A stretch of DNA of 44,310 nucleotides, from NCBI RefSeq assembly GCF_022712295.1, contig NZ_JALAGT010000062.1, positions 1 to 44,310 on the forward strand, written 5' to 3'. Positions 27,560 through 36,051 of this stretch are shown here, piece by piece (within the stretch, counting starts at the first letter, position 1; each line of letters opens with the position of its first letter). The notes under the pieces were generated by a model. That model was not told the DNA's origin, searched no databases, and was given only the letters and a program-made list of their open reading frames with translations. A program made the position numbers and the translations under genes. This DNA is from Galactobacter sp. (GTDB lineage: Bacteria; Actinomycetota; Actinomycetes; Actinomycetales; Micrococcaceae).

Positions 27560-28449
27560 TCCCTGCCCAGATCGCGGTGGACCACATTGATCCTGACGTC
27601 GGGCGCCTCGGACAGGCGACGCGCCAGTTCCTCTGCCACGGCGACGGAACGGTGTTTACCACCGGTGCAACCGACCGCGATCGTCGCGTAATGCTTACGT
27701 TCGCGGCGATACCCGTTCAGCACGGGCTGCAGCGCGGCGAGATAATGCTCGATGAATTCTTCCGTGCCATCGGCCGTCAGGACGAAGTCGGAGACCTCGG
27801 CTTCCCTCCCGGTGTGTGCCCTGAGTTCCGGAACCCAATGCGGATTCGGGATGAAGCGCATGTCCGCGACGAAGTTGGCGTCGGTGGGGATGCCGTACTT
27901 GAATCCGAAGCTCATCACGTTCAGCCGCACCACTACAGGACCGTCCTCGGAGAAGAGCTCCGTCATGGCCGCGGCCAACTCGTGGACGTTGAGGCTGGAG
28001 GTGTCGAGCACGATCTCCGCGGAATCCTTCAGGTCCGCCATCTCCTGGCGTTCCTTGGCGATCCCGTCGGGGATCCGGCCGTCGCCCTGCAGCGGATGAG
28101 GCCGGCGCCCCTGCTCGAAGCGGCGCACCAGAACGTCGTCCGAGGCATCGAGGAAGATGAGCCGGAAATTGGCACCGGCCGAACGCAGACCGTTGATGGC
28201 CTCCCGCAGTTCGGGGAAAAGTTTGCGTGAGCGGGAATCCACACCGATGGCCACACGCGGCAGCGCCTCCGGGTTACGGGCCAGCAGGTCCACGAGCGTC
28301 TGCAGCATCTGGGGCGGCAGGTTGTCCACCACGTACCACCCCATGTCCTCGAGTGCATGCCCGGCCGTGGTCCGCCCGGCCCCGGACATGCCGGTCAGGA
28401 CGATCACCTCGGGCTGTTCGGGTTTGACGACCTCAGCTATGGCGCTCAT
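27556..28449 (-). CDS. rapZ: RapZ/YvcJ family nucleotide-binding protein
   Basis: RapZ in E. coli guides RNase E to glmZ RNA and binds glucosamine-6-phosphate; in Gram-positives the role is less clear. The 297-residue product has the P-loop GMSGAGRT near residues 20-27, a Walker B-like LIFLDASDDVLVRRF, and the C-terminal domain with IAVGCTGGKHRSVAVAEEL. The ATG at 28449 lies 11 nt after the uvrC stop. A TTG at 28458 is in frame but has no ribosome site. It overlaps yvcK by 4 nt. Confidence 0.93.
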   Translation of the reverse strand: MSAIAEVVKPEQPEVIVLTGMSGAGRTTAGHALEDMGWYVVDNLPPQMLQTLVDLLARNPEALPRVAIGVDSRSRKLFPELREAINGLRSAGANFRLIFLDASDDVLVRRFEQGRRPHPLQGDGRIPDGIAKERQEMADLKDSAEIVLDTSSLNVHELAAAMTELFSEDGPVVVRLNVMSFGFKYGIPTDANFVADMRFIPNPHWVPELRAHTGREAEVSDFVLTADGTEEFIEHYLAALQPVLNGYRRERKHYATIAVGCTGGKHRSVAVAEELARRLSEAPDVRINVVHRDLGRE

Positions 28450-28460
28450 GAGGCCCAAGT

Positions 28461-30365
28461 CTACGGGGCAAGCGCGGCGTGGACGGCCTGCGCCAGCGTG
28501 GGCCCCACACCCTTGACGCTCTGCAGCTGCTCCACGTCCGCCTGCCGCATGCGTTTCACGGAGCCGAAGTGCTTCAGCAGGGCCTTGCGCTTGGCAGGCC
28601 CGAGTCCCGGCACGGAGTCCAACACCGACTCGGTCATCCCCCGGCCGCGGCGCTCACGGTGGAACGTGATGGCGAACCGGTGCGACTCGTCACGCAGACG
28701 CTGCAGCAGGAACATGCCCTCCGAATTGCGCGGAAGGATCACCGGGAACTCCTCCCCCGGCACCCAGACCTCCTCCAAACGCTTGGCCAGGCCCACCACG
28801 GAAACATCCGTGATGCCGAGGTCGGTCAGCGCCTGCTGTGCTGCCGCCACCTGAGGCGGCCCGCCGTCCACCACCACGAGCGAGGGCGGGTAGGAGAAAC
28901 GCTGTTCCGAGACGGCGGCGTCCTCCGCCGCGATCTCGCCGGAGGCGAGGTCGTCCTCCGCGCTCAATTCGTCCAGGTAGTGCTGGAAGCGGCGAGAGAT
29001 GACGTCGTACATCGAGGACGTGTCGTCCCGGGCGGCCTCGCCCTTCACGGTGAAACGGCGGTAATCCTTCTTCTTGGGCAGTCCGTCCTCGAAGACCACC
29101 ATGGATCCCACCACGTTGGTACCGGAGACGTGAGAGTTGTCGTAGCCCTCCATCCGTAAGGGCGGTTCCGGCAGGTCCAACGCATCCTGGATCTGCTGCA
29201 ACCCTGCGCTGCGGACCGTGACGTCCCCCGCACGCCGCACCTTGTGCAGGTTCAGGGCCTGCTTGGCGTTCTGGTGAACGGTTTCCAGCAGCTCGTGCTT
29301 GGGCCCGCGTTGGGGAACGGTGAGCCGGACCCGCCGCCCGCGACGCCCGCTGATGAAGGCCTCCGTGGCCTCCACGTCTTCCGGTAGCCAGGGCACCCAG
29401 ACCTGGGCGCCGATCCGGTCGGGATCGTCGAGGTCGCCGTAGACCTGCTCCAGCAGCTGCTGCAACAGGCCCGTGTCGGAGACGTCCTCGACCTTCTCCA
29501 TGACCCAACCTCGCTGGCCCTTGATGCGGCCGCCGCGCACGTGGAACACCTGGACGGCGGCCTCCAGGTCGTCCTGTTCGATGCCGAACACATCGGCGTC
29601 CACGGACTCGTCGAGCACCACCACGTTGCGTTCGAAAACGCGTTGGAGTGCCTTGATGTCGTCCCGGATCCGAGCCGCTGACTCATAGTCCATCTCCGCT
29701 GCGGCGGCCTTCATCCTCCGCTGCAGCTCCGAGATGGCGGCCTTCCCGTCGCCGGCCATGAAGTCGCACAGCTGCTGGGCCAGATCCCGGTGGTCCTTGG
29801 GAGAGATCCGGCCGACACACGGAGCCGAGCACTTGCCGATGTACCCGAGCAGGCACGGGCGGTCCGAGCGTTCCGCGCGTTTGAAGACGCCCGGGGTGCA
29901 GGAGCGCACAGGGAAGACCCGGAGGAGCAGATCAAGAGTCTCCCTGACCGCCCGGGCAGGGTAGAAGGGGCCGAAGTACTTGGTTCCCTTGCGGCGGTCG
30001 CCGCGCATCACCATGGCCCTCGGGTACTGCTCCGACATGGTCACGGCGAGGTACGGATAGGTCTTGTCGTCGCGGAACATGATGTTGAACCGCGGGGAGA
30101 ACTCCTTGATCCAGGTGTACTCCAGTTGCAGCGATTCCTGCTCCGACCCCACCACGGTCCACTCCACACTGCCGGCCGTGGTGACCATGGTGTGGGTCTT
30201 CGGCGTCAGGTGACGCGGGTGTTGGAAGTAGGAGGTCAGGCGCTGGCGAAGGTTCTTGGCCTTGCCGACGTAGATGACCCGGCCATGCGGGTCCCGGAAC
30301 CGGTAGACCCCCGGTTCCGTCGGGATCTCGCTGGTCCTCGGGCGGTACGTGGACGGATCCGGCAT
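28461..30365 (-). CDS. uvrC: Excinuclease ABC subunit C
   Basis: UvrC makes the two incisions in nucleotide excision repair after UvrA/UvrB damage recognition. The 634-residue product starts with a GIY-YIG nuclease domain (GVYRFRDPHGRVIYVGKAKNL near residues 19-39). A Cys-containing segment follows (PCLLGYIGKCSAPCVG), then a UVR motif region (MKAAAAEMDYESAARIRDDI), the RNase H-like second nuclease domain (YDNSHVSGTNVVGSMVVF...VVDGGPPQV) and C-terminal helix-hairpin-helix repeats (SVPGLGPAKRKALLKHFGS, VKGVGPTLAQAV). The ATG at 30365 lies 7 nt after TAGACT with no ribosome site, which suggests a leaderless mRNA. It heads the rapZ-yvcK-whiA operon. Confidence 0.97.
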   Translation of the reverse strand: MPDPSTYRPRTSEIPTEPGVYRFRDPHGRVIYVGKAKNLRQRLTSYFQHPRHLTPKTHTMVTTAGSVEWTVVGSEQESLQLEYTWIKEFSPRFNIMFRDDKTYPYLAVTMSEQYPRAMVMRGDRRKGTKYFGPFYPARAVRETLDLLLRVFPVRSCTPGVFKRAERSDRPCLLGYIGKCSAPCVGRISPKDHRDLAQQLCDFMAGDGKAAISELQRRMKAAAAEMDYESAARIRDDIKALQRVFERNVVVLDESVDADVFGIEQDDLEAAVQVFHVRGGRIKGQRGWVMEKVEDVSDTGLLQQLLEQVYGDLDDPDRIGAQVWVPWLPEDVEATEAFISGRRGRRVRLTVPQRGPKHELLETVHQNAKQALNLHKVRRAGDVTVRSAGLQQIQDALDLPEPPLRMEGYDNSHVSGTNVVGSMVVFEDGLPKKKDYRRFTVKGEAARDDTSSMYDVISRRFQHYLDELSAEDDLASGEIAAEDAAVSEQRFSYPPSLVVVDGGPPQVAAAQQALTDLGITDVSVVGLAKRLEEVWVPGEEFPVILPRNSEGMFLLQRLRDESHRFAITFHRERRGRGMTESVLDSVPGLGPAKRKALLKHFGSVKRMRQADVEQLQSVKGVGPTLAQAVHAALAP

Positions 30366-30372
30366 GGCATCA

Positions 30373-30378
30373 AGTCTA
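30373..30378 (-). promoter_or_regulatory. Candidate leaderless -10 box of uvrC-rapZ-yvcK-whiA
   Basis: TAGACT on the minus strand is followed by exactly 7 nt (TGATGCC) and the ATG at 30365. There is no Shine-Dalgarno sequence in the spacer. No clear -35 is seen. Confidence 0.55.
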
Positions 30379-30387
30379 GTGCCCGAC

Positions 30388-30415
30388 GACGGGGCTCGCC
30401 TTCGCGACCCCCGTC
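30388..30415 (-). terminator. Possible short terminator after the plsC-like gene
   Basis: GACGGGG (30388-30394) and CCCCGTC (30409-30415) form a 7-bp stem with a 14-nt loop, just after the stop at 30420. There is no U-run. It may also simply be the -35 side of the uvrC promoter region. Confidence 0.35.
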
Positions 30416-30419
30416 ACCT

Positions 30420-31091
30420 TCACTGGTCCACGGGGGCCTTGTTGTAGCCCTCTGCGCGCTCCTGTCCGCTCAACTGAGCGATCCGATCCACGATGGCCTC
30501 GGTGACCTTGCGCCGCATCGGTAGCGGGTGCTTGGGGCCCGGGTGCTCGAAGTGCATGGGCTCACCGACGTTGATCGTGAAGCGGTAACGGCGAATCCGA
30601 TTGGATCCGCCCGGCTGAAGCTTGTCGGTGTCCACCAGACCCACCGGGATCACCGGGGCGCCGGTGGCCAACGTCAGCCAGCCAACGCCGGTACGCCCGC
30701 GGTAGAGCCGACCGTCGCGGGAGCGAGTGCCCTCGGGGTAGATCCCCACGCCCTCGTCTGCTTCCAACACGTCGACGAGCTTGTCGAGTGCCGCGGTGGC
30801 CGCACCCTGGTCCCCGCGTTCCACGGGGATGGAGCCCACCGCGGTGAAGAAGCTGCGCATGAACCAGCCCTTGAATCCCTTGGTGGTGAAGTACTCGGCC
30901 TTGGCGAAGAAGGCCACCTGCCGCGGGAAGAGGGACTGGATGATGACCGAGTCGAAGAAGGAGAGATGGTTGGATGCGGCAATGAACTTGCCGGTCTTCG
31001 GCACGTTCTTCATCCCGTTGATGTGAGGTCGGAAGATCATCCTGATGGCTCCGGACACGACTGGCCGGAGGACGAAGAGTTTGGTGCTCAT
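30420..31091 (-). CDS. PlsC-type 1-acyl-sn-glycerol-3-phosphate acyltransferase
   Basis: Members add a second acyl chain to lysophosphatidic acid, giving phosphatidic acid at the membrane. The 223-residue protein has the acyltransferase box I NHLSFFDS with His42 and Asp47, box II around VGSIPVERGD, box III IYPEGTRSRDG (EGTR at 120-123) and box IV GAPVIPVGLV. The ATG at 31091 has AAGGAG 6 nt upstream and overlaps the stop of the HAD gene as ATGA. Substrate choice among lysophospholipids is not determined by sequence reading. Confidence 0.92.
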   Translation of the reverse strand: MSTKLFVLRPVVSGAIRMIFRPHINGMKNVPKTGKFIAASNHLSFFDSVIIQSLFPRQVAFFAKAEYFTTKGFKGWFMRSFFTAVGSIPVERGDQGAATAALDKLVDVLEADEGVGIYPEGTRSRDGRLYRGRTGVGWLTLATGAPVIPVGLVDTDKLQPGGSNRIRRYRFTINVGEPMHFEHPGPKHPLPMRRKVTEAIVDRIAQLSGQERAEGYNKAPVDQ

Positions 31092-31858
31092 GCGGTCTCC
31101 TTCGACACGCTGGAGGATGATTCTGTGGGGTTCGCGGCGGCGTTGGCGGCCTGGAACAGTTCCTGCAGGTCGTAGGGGGTCGACGCCACGGCGTCCGCCC
31201 CCGCTTCGTCGAATTCGCCCGGAGGTGCGAACCCCCAGGAGACGCCGACGCCCACGGCCCCGACGCTGTGGGCAGCGTCGATGTCGAAGACCCTGTCCCC
31301 CACCACGGCGACCAGCGCCGGGTCCAGGTCCAACCGACGGGCGGCTTCCCTGACCTGCCATTCCTTCGAGGAGTCCGTCCGGGGTCTACCGACCTCGTCG
31401 TCCGGGCTGCCGACGATCGCGGCGAAACGACCGCTGAGGCCGTGATGGTCCAACAGCATCTCGGCCGTGGACTGAGGCTTCGACGTGGTCACGGCCAGCC
31501 GGATCCCGCGTGAACCCAAGGTCTCCAGGGCATCGTCGATGCCGGTGTAGACCACGGAGGCCAACATGCCTTCGTCCCGGTACCAGGCCCGGTAGGTCTC
31601 CACGACCGGTTCGATGAGGTCCTCTGGCAGGCCGATGACCTCCCGAAGGCCGACCACGAGAGGCGGCCCCACGAGCCCGTCCAAGGTTTCCTGCGACGGC
31701 ACCCGGAACCCGTGGAGTTTCAACGCACGGGCGATTCCACCCGTGATACCGCCGGCGGGGTCCACGAGCGTGCCGTCGAGGTCGAAGAAGACCGCGGGCA
31801 CGGCCCAGCCTCCCGTCGCGGGGTCATGGGAGGTGGGGGTCACTAGCACGTTGGACAT
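31088..31858 (-). CDS. HAD-superfamily phosphatase, Gph-like
   Basis: The 256-residue protein has HAD motif I FFDLDGTLVDPAGG (nucleophile Asp in DLDGT), motif II Thr/Ser in LAVTTSKPQSTAEML and motif III/IV VVGDRVFDIDAAHSVG, plus the four-helix cap of the phosphoglycolate phosphatase/PGMB type. A phosphatase on small phosphorylated metabolites is likely; the exact substrate is unknown. The start is uncertain: ATG 31858 places the motif about 20 residues in, while ATG 31906 adds 16 residues, and neither has a good ribosome site. It lies after uvrA and is coupled by a 4-nt overlap to the acyltransferase, so it might serve lipid or glycerol-phosphate metabolism. Confidence 0.88.
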   Translation of the reverse strand: MSNVLVTPTSHDPATGGWAVPAVFFDLDGTLVDPAGGITGGIARALKLHGFRVPSQETLDGLVGPPLVVGLREVIGLPEDLIEPVVETYRAWYRDEGMLASVVYTGIDDALETLGSRGIRLAVTTSKPQSTAEMLLDHHGLSGRFAAIVGSPDDEVGRPRTDSSKEWQVREAARRLDLDPALVAVVGDRVFDIDAAHSVGAVGVGVSWGFAPPGEFDEAGADAVASTPYDLQELFQAANAAANPTESSSSVSKETA

Positions 31859-31926
31859 TCTGCCATCGGCATGCTCACGCGCACCGATGCATGCGTCATG
31901 CGGCATGCAGCGGCGTCACGTTCACG

Positions 31927-34839
31927 TCAGCCCAGCAGTTCCGCCAAGAACCTGCCCGTGTGGGAGTCCTTGACCTTGGCTACCTGTTCCGGGGTTCCCT
32001 GTGCCACGATGGTGCCTCCGCCCGAGCCGCCTTCCGGGCCCAGGTCGATGATCCAGTCCGCTGACTTGATCACGTCAAGGTTGTGCTCGATGACGAGGAC
32101 GGAATTGCCCTTGTCCACCAGGCCCTGGATCACGTGCAAGAGCTTCCTGATGTCCTCGAAGTGCAGACCCGTGGTGGGCTCGTCGAGAACATAGATGCTG
32201 CGCCCGTTGGAGCGCTTCTGCAGCTCCGTGGCCAGCTTGACGCGCTGCGCCTCACCGCCGGAGAGGGTGGTGGCCGGCTGCCCCAACCGCACGTAACCCA
32301 GGCCGACATCCACGAGGGTGTCAAGGTGCCGGGCGATGGGACGGAAGGCTGCGAAGAACTCCGCGGCCTCCTCGATGGGCATGTCGAGGACGTCCGAGAT
32401 GGTCTTGCCCTTGTAATGGACCTCGAGGGTCTCCCTGTTGTACCGCGCTCCGTGGCAGACCTCGCAGGGTACGTAGACATCCGGTAGGAAGTTCATCTCG
32501 ATCTTCAGGGTGCCATCGCCGGAGCAGGCCTCACAGCGGCCGCCCTTGACGTTGAATGAGAACCGGCCGGGAAGATAGCCGCGGACCTTGGCCTCCTGGG
32601 TCTCCGCGAAGAGCTTGCGGATGTGATCGAAGACACCGGTGTAGGTGGCCGGGTTGGAACGCGGGGTCCGGCCGATGGGGCTCTGGTCCACGTGCACCAC
32701 CTTGTCCAGGTGGTCCAGTCCCTCGACGCGCGTGTGCCGACCCGGAACCAATTTGGCGCGGTTCAGGCGGGTGGCCAGGACCTTGTAGAGGATGTCGTTG
32801 ATGAGGGTGGACTTGCCGGAACCCGACACTCCGGTGACGGCGGTCAGGGTTCCGAGGGGAATGTCCACCGTGACGTTGTCCAGGTTGTTCTCACGTGCAC
32901 CGACAACGCGCAGCTGTCGCTTCTTGTCCACCTTGCGCCGTTGCGTCGGCAGCTCGATGGCACGTCGGCCGGAGAGGTAGTCGCCGGTGATGGAGCGCTG
33001 GTTGGCCTTGAGCCCCTCCAAGGATCCTGAGTGGACGATCTCGCCACCGTGTTCGCCTGCACCGGGTCCTACGTCCACGATCCAGTCGGCCTCCGCGATG
33101 GTGTCCTCGTCGTGTTCCACCACGATCAGGGTGTTGCCGAGGTCCCGGAGCCGCGTCAGCGTCTCGATGAGCCTGCGGTTGTCTCGCTGGTGCAGGCCGA
33201 TGGACGGCTCGTCGAGGACGTAGAGAACGCCCACCAGTCCGGAGCCGATCTGTGTGGCCAGCCGGATGCGCTGGGCCTCCCCGCCCGACAGGGTCGCGGA
33301 GGCGCGGGAGAGGGAGAGGTAGTCCAGGCCGACGTCCAGCAGGAACGTGAGGCGGGCCTTGATCTCCTTGACCACCTCGGAGGCGATCTTGGCCTCGCGA
33401 TCGGTCAGGATCAGGGACTCGATGAACTCTAGCGCGTCCTGGAGTGCGAGCTCGGAGACGTAGGCGATGGACTTCCCGCCCACCAGCACCGAGAGCGCCG
33501 CCGGGTTCAGCCGCGCACCGTTGCAGTCCGGGCACGGGACCTCCCGCATGTACTCCTCATAGCGTTCACGCGCGTTGTCGGATTCCGTCTCCACGTGCTT
33601 GCGCTTGATGTAGGAGACCACACCCTCGAAGCCGGTCGAGTACTTGCGTTCGCGCCCGAAGCGGTTGCGGTAGGCCACCACGACCTTGTGATCCTTGCCG
33701 TGGAGCAGGGCCTTGCGTGCGGAGGCCGGCAGGTCCTCCCACGGGGTGTCCACGTCGAAGCCGAGTTCCTGGCCAAGGCCCTCCATGAGCCGCACCCAGT
33801 ACTCCGCCACGGACTTGCCGATGGCCCAGGGGGCTATGGCACCCCCTGCCAGGGTCTGGGAAGGGTCTGGGACCACCAGGTCCTCGTCGACCTCGAGGCG
33901 CATGCCGATTCCCGAGCACGTGGCGCAGGCGCCGAAGGGGTTGTTGAAGGAGAACGTCCGCGGCTCCACCTCGTCCAGCGTGATGGGGTGGTCGTTGGGG
34001 CAGGCCAGCTTCTCGGAGAAGGTCCTGGTGCGGTGGGGCGCGTCCTGGTCGAGGTCGACGAATTCGACGACCACACGCCCGTCGGCCAGTCCGAGAGCGG
34101 TCTCGACGGAATCGGTGATGCGTTGACGGGCGGAGGCCTTCAGGGAGATGCGGTCCACCACCACCTCGATGGTGTGCTTGTACTGCTTGGCCAGCTTGGG
34201 CGGGTCGGAGAGCTGAATGGTCTCCCCGTCGACGCGCGCACGGGCGTAGCCGGAGACCTGCAACTCCTTGAAGAGGTCAACGAACTCGCCCTTGCGGGCG
34301 CGGACCACGGGGGCCAGTACCTGCACGCGGGTGCGCTCGGGCTCCTCCAGCAGCCGGTCCACGATCTGCTGCGGCGTCTGCTTGGTGATCTCTGCACCGC
34401 ACTCGGGGCAGTGCGGGTGGCCGATGCGGGCGAAGAGCAGGCGCAGGTAGTCGTGGATCTCGGTGACGGTACCGACCGTGGAACGCGGGTTCTTCGACGT
34501 GGACTTCTGGTCGATCGACACCGCAGGCGAGAGTCCCTCGATGAAGTCCACATCTGGCTTGTCCACCTGGCCGAGGAATTGGCGTGCGTAGGCGGAGAGC
34601 GACTCGACGTAGCGGCGCTGGCCTTCGGCGAAGATGGTGTCGAAGGCCAGGGAGGACTTACCGGAGCCGGAGAGGCCGGTGAAGACGATCATCTTGTCCC
34701 GCGGAAGATCCACTGAGACGTTCTTGAGGTTGTGTTCGCGGGCGCCCTGCACCACGAGTCGGGTCAGGTCCACCCGGCCGGAACCGGGCTGCGAGGAACG
34801 GTGGCTGAGCGCAGAAGTATTCGAAGAAGTGTTCGGCAC
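31927..34839 (-). CDS. uvrA: Excinuclease ABC subunit A
   Basis: UvrA is the ATPase that finds bulky DNA lesions and loads UvrB. The 970-residue protein has two ABC modules: the first P-loop GLSGSGKSS is near residues 55-63, the second is GVSGSGKST, and each module has an LSGGEAQR signature. Zinc modules are seen as HCPECG, CPNDHP, CATCSG, CPDCNG and the late CEACSGDG...CEVCHG. The GTG at 34839 lies 7 nt after TACACT; GGAG in that spacer is only 3 nt from the GTG. It is followed by the HAD and acyltransferase genes on the same strand. Confidence 0.97.
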   Translation of the reverse strand: MPNTSSNTSALSHRSSQPGSGRVDLTRLVVQGAREHNLKNVSVDLPRDKMIVFTGLSGSGKSSLAFDTIFAEGQRRYVESLSAYARQFLGQVDKPDVDFIEGLSPAVSIDQKSTSKNPRSTVGTVTEIHDYLRLLFARIGHPHCPECGAEITKQTPQQIVDRLLEEPERTRVQVLAPVVRARKGEFVDLFKELQVSGYARARVDGETIQLSDPPKLAKQYKHTIEVVVDRISLKASARQRITDSVETALGLADGRVVVEFVDLDQDAPHRTRTFSEKLACPNDHPITLDEVEPRTFSFNNPFGACATCSGIGMRLEVDEDLVVPDPSQTLAGGAIAPWAIGKSVAEYWVRLMEGLGQELGFDVDTPWEDLPASARKALLHGKDHKVVVAYRNRFGRERKYSTGFEGVVSYIKRKHVETESDNARERYEEYMREVPCPDCNGARLNPAALSVLVGGKSIAYVSELALQDALEFIESLILTDREAKIASEVVKEIKARLTFLLDVGLDYLSLSRASATLSGGEAQRIRLATQIGSGLVGVLYVLDEPSIGLHQRDNRRLIETLTRLRDLGNTLIVVEHDEDTIAEADWIVDVGPGAGEHGGEIVHSGSLEGLKANQRSITGDYLSGRRAIELPTQRRKVDKKRQLRVVGARENNLDNVTVDIPLGTLTAVTGVSGSGKSTLINDILYKVLATRLNRAKLVPGRHTRVEGLDHLDKVVHVDQSPIGRTPRSNPATYTGVFDHIRKLFAETQEAKVRGYLPGRFSFNVKGGRCEACSGDGTLKIEMNFLPDVYVPCEVCHGARYNRETLEVHYKGKTISDVLDMPIEEAAEFFAAFRPIARHLDTLVDVGLGYVRLGQPATTLSGGEAQRVKLATELQKRSNGRSIYVLDEPTTGLHFEDIRKLLHVIQGLVDKGNSVLVIEHNLDVIKSADWIIDLGPEGGSGGGTIVAQGTPEQVAKVKDSHTGRFLAELLG

Positions 34840-34846
34840 GCACTCC

Positions 34847-34852
34847 AGTGTA
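34847..34852 (-). promoter_or_regulatory. Candidate leaderless -10 box of uvrA
   Basis: TACACT on the minus strand is followed by GGAGTGC (7 nt) and the GTG at 34839. It lies in the 18-nt spacer after the GntR gene. No SOS box is apparent by eye. Confidence 0.5.
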
Positions 34853-34857
34853 GTGCC

Positions 34858-35235
34858 CTACTCGGCCGCGTTCAGTGCCGCCCTCGTCACAGCCAACACG
34901 GCGTCCTCACTCATGCCTGCCCGACGTGCCTCCGTCGCCAGTCGCTCCGCGGCGCGGAGCACTCCGACGGGCGCCTTGGCTCCTGCACCGGTCACCACGG
35001 TGCCCGCACGGCCCGCGGTGCGGACCAAGCCGTCCGCCTCGAGTTCCTTGTACACCTTGGCCACGGTGTTGGGGGCCATCCCCAGAGTGGTGGCCAGGGC
35101 GCGGACGCTGGGCAGCTTCTCCCCCACCGCCAATTCGCCTGCCGCGATATCGGCCGCGATCCGGCGCCGCAGTTGCCGGTACGGTGGCGTGTCGTCGGCG
35201 GGGTCCGGGCTGAAGGTCTCCAGTGGTGAACTCAT
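34858..35235 (-). CDS. Short GntR-family (YtrA-like) transcriptional regulator
   Basis: The 125-residue protein has a winged helix of the GntR type: PPYRQLRRRIAADIAAGELAVGEKLPSVRALATTLGMAPNTVAKVYKELEADGLVRTAGRAGTVV, residues about 17-81. A short helical tail of about 40 residues follows, which is typical of the YtrA subfamily that dimerises without a large effector domain. YtrA regulators usually sit beside ABC transporter genes; here none is present. The ATG at 35235 lies 8 nt after TAACCT. It is divergent from the MBL hydrolase by 48 bp and upstream of uvrA on the same strand. Confidence 0.92.
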   Translation of the reverse strand: MSSPLETFSPDPADDTPPYRQLRRRIAADIAAGELAVGEKLPSVRALATTLGMAPNTVAKVYKELEADGLVRTAGRAGTVVTGAGAKAPVGVLRAAERLATEARRAGMSEDAVLAVTRAALNAAE

Positions 35236-35243
35236 CAGGGTCA

Positions 35244-35249
35244 AGGTTA
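35244..35249 (-). promoter_or_regulatory. Candidate leaderless -10 box of the GntR gene
   Basis: TAACCT on the minus strand lies 8 nt before the ATG at 35235. A possible -35 ATGACA (five of six, 35274-35269) lies at a long 19-nt spacing. Confidence 0.45.
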
Positions 35250-35269
35250 GCCGCGAACCCGTCCGGCAT

Positions 35270-35288
35270 GTCATGGTGATGCCATGAC
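35270..35288. promoter_or_regulatory. Palindrome, possible GntR operator
   Basis: GTCATGG-TGATG-CCATGAC is a perfect 7-bp inverted repeat with a 5-nt centre. It covers the possible -35 of the GntR gene and the start codon of the divergent MBL gene (35284). An operator here could control both genes. Confidence 0.35.
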
Positions 35289-35973
35289 GAATCCCGCCTC
35301 GATCCCAGACGAGCTCATCTACTCCGACGCCGGCCTGGAGGTCCGCCGCCTCTCCGTCTCGGAGATGGACAACCGCTGCTACCTCCTCACGGACACGGCC
35401 TCCGGGGAGCAGGTGCTCATCGACGCCGCCGATGACCCCGAGACGCTGCTGGCCTGGGCCGGCCAGCACGGCGACGGCACCCTGCTCGCGGTGCTCACCA
35501 CCCACTCGCATTGGGACCACACCCGGGCCTTGGCCGTGGTCGCAGAGTCCACCGAGGCCTTCACCATCTCCGGAGAGGAGGACGTGGACGCCATTGCGGA
35601 GCAGCGCGACGTCGTCATCGAGGCGGCTGTGTCACACGGTGAGGATCTCGCCTTCGGCGACGACGGCGCCTTGAAGCTCACCTGCGTGGGTCTGCGCGGG
35701 CACACGCCTGGTTCCATCGCGTACGTGCTCCAGCGACCGGACGCGGAGTCCCCCGCGGCCACGCTGATCTTCAGTGGGGACAGCCTGTTCCCGGGCGGGG
35801 TCGGCAACACCGACCACGATCCGGCGCGGTTCGCTTCGCTGCTGGACGACGTGACGCACCGGCTGTTCGACGTCTACCCGGACTCCGCGCAGGTGTTCCC
35901 CGGCCATGGGGAGGGAACCACACTCGGCACCGAACGCCCCCATCTGGAGCAGTGGCGCGAGCGGGGCTGGTGA
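35284..35973 (+). CDS. MBL-fold metal-dependent hydrolase
   Basis: The 229-residue protein has the metallo-beta-lactamase fold core: HSHWDH at 74-79 (HxHxDH), GLRGHTPGSIAY with the next metal His, FSGDSLFPGGVG with the bridging Asp, and FPGHGEGTT with the last His. The pattern resembles glyoxalase II and persulfide-type hydrolases, but the substrate is unknown. Genes of this type often lie beside uvrA in Arthrobacter-like genomes. The ATG at 35284 lies within the palindrome of the GntR promoter region. No alternative start in frame lies upstream, and the ribosome site is weak. Confidence 0.9.
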   Translation: MTNPASIPDELIYSDAGLEVRRLSVSEMDNRCYLLTDTASGEQVLIDAADDPETLLAWAGQHGDGTLLAVLTTHSHWDHTRALAVVAESTEAFTISGEEDVDAIAEQRDVVIEAAVSHGEDLAFGDDGALKLTCVGLRGHTPGSIAYVLQRPDAESPAATLIFSGDSLFPGGVGNTDHDPARFASLLDDVTHRLFDVYPDSAQVFPGHGEGTTLGTERPHLEQWRERGW

Positions 35974-36012
35974 GCCCAGGATCGCAGGTGCGCCGAGCCC
36001 GGATCGTCGGGG

Positions 36013-36051
36013 CTTCGTCTCCTCAGGGTTTCGTCTCCTCAGGGCTTCGTC
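36013..36051. repeat. 16-bp tandem duplication at the 3' end of tam
   Basis: Two copies of a 16-bp unit, (C/T)TTCGTCTCCTCAGGG, lie at 36013-36028 and 36029-36044, followed by 7 bp of a third (36045-36051). The tam stop codon lies in the second copy. The duplication places extra copies of the same stop-containing end downstream of the gene. Confidence 0.85.
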
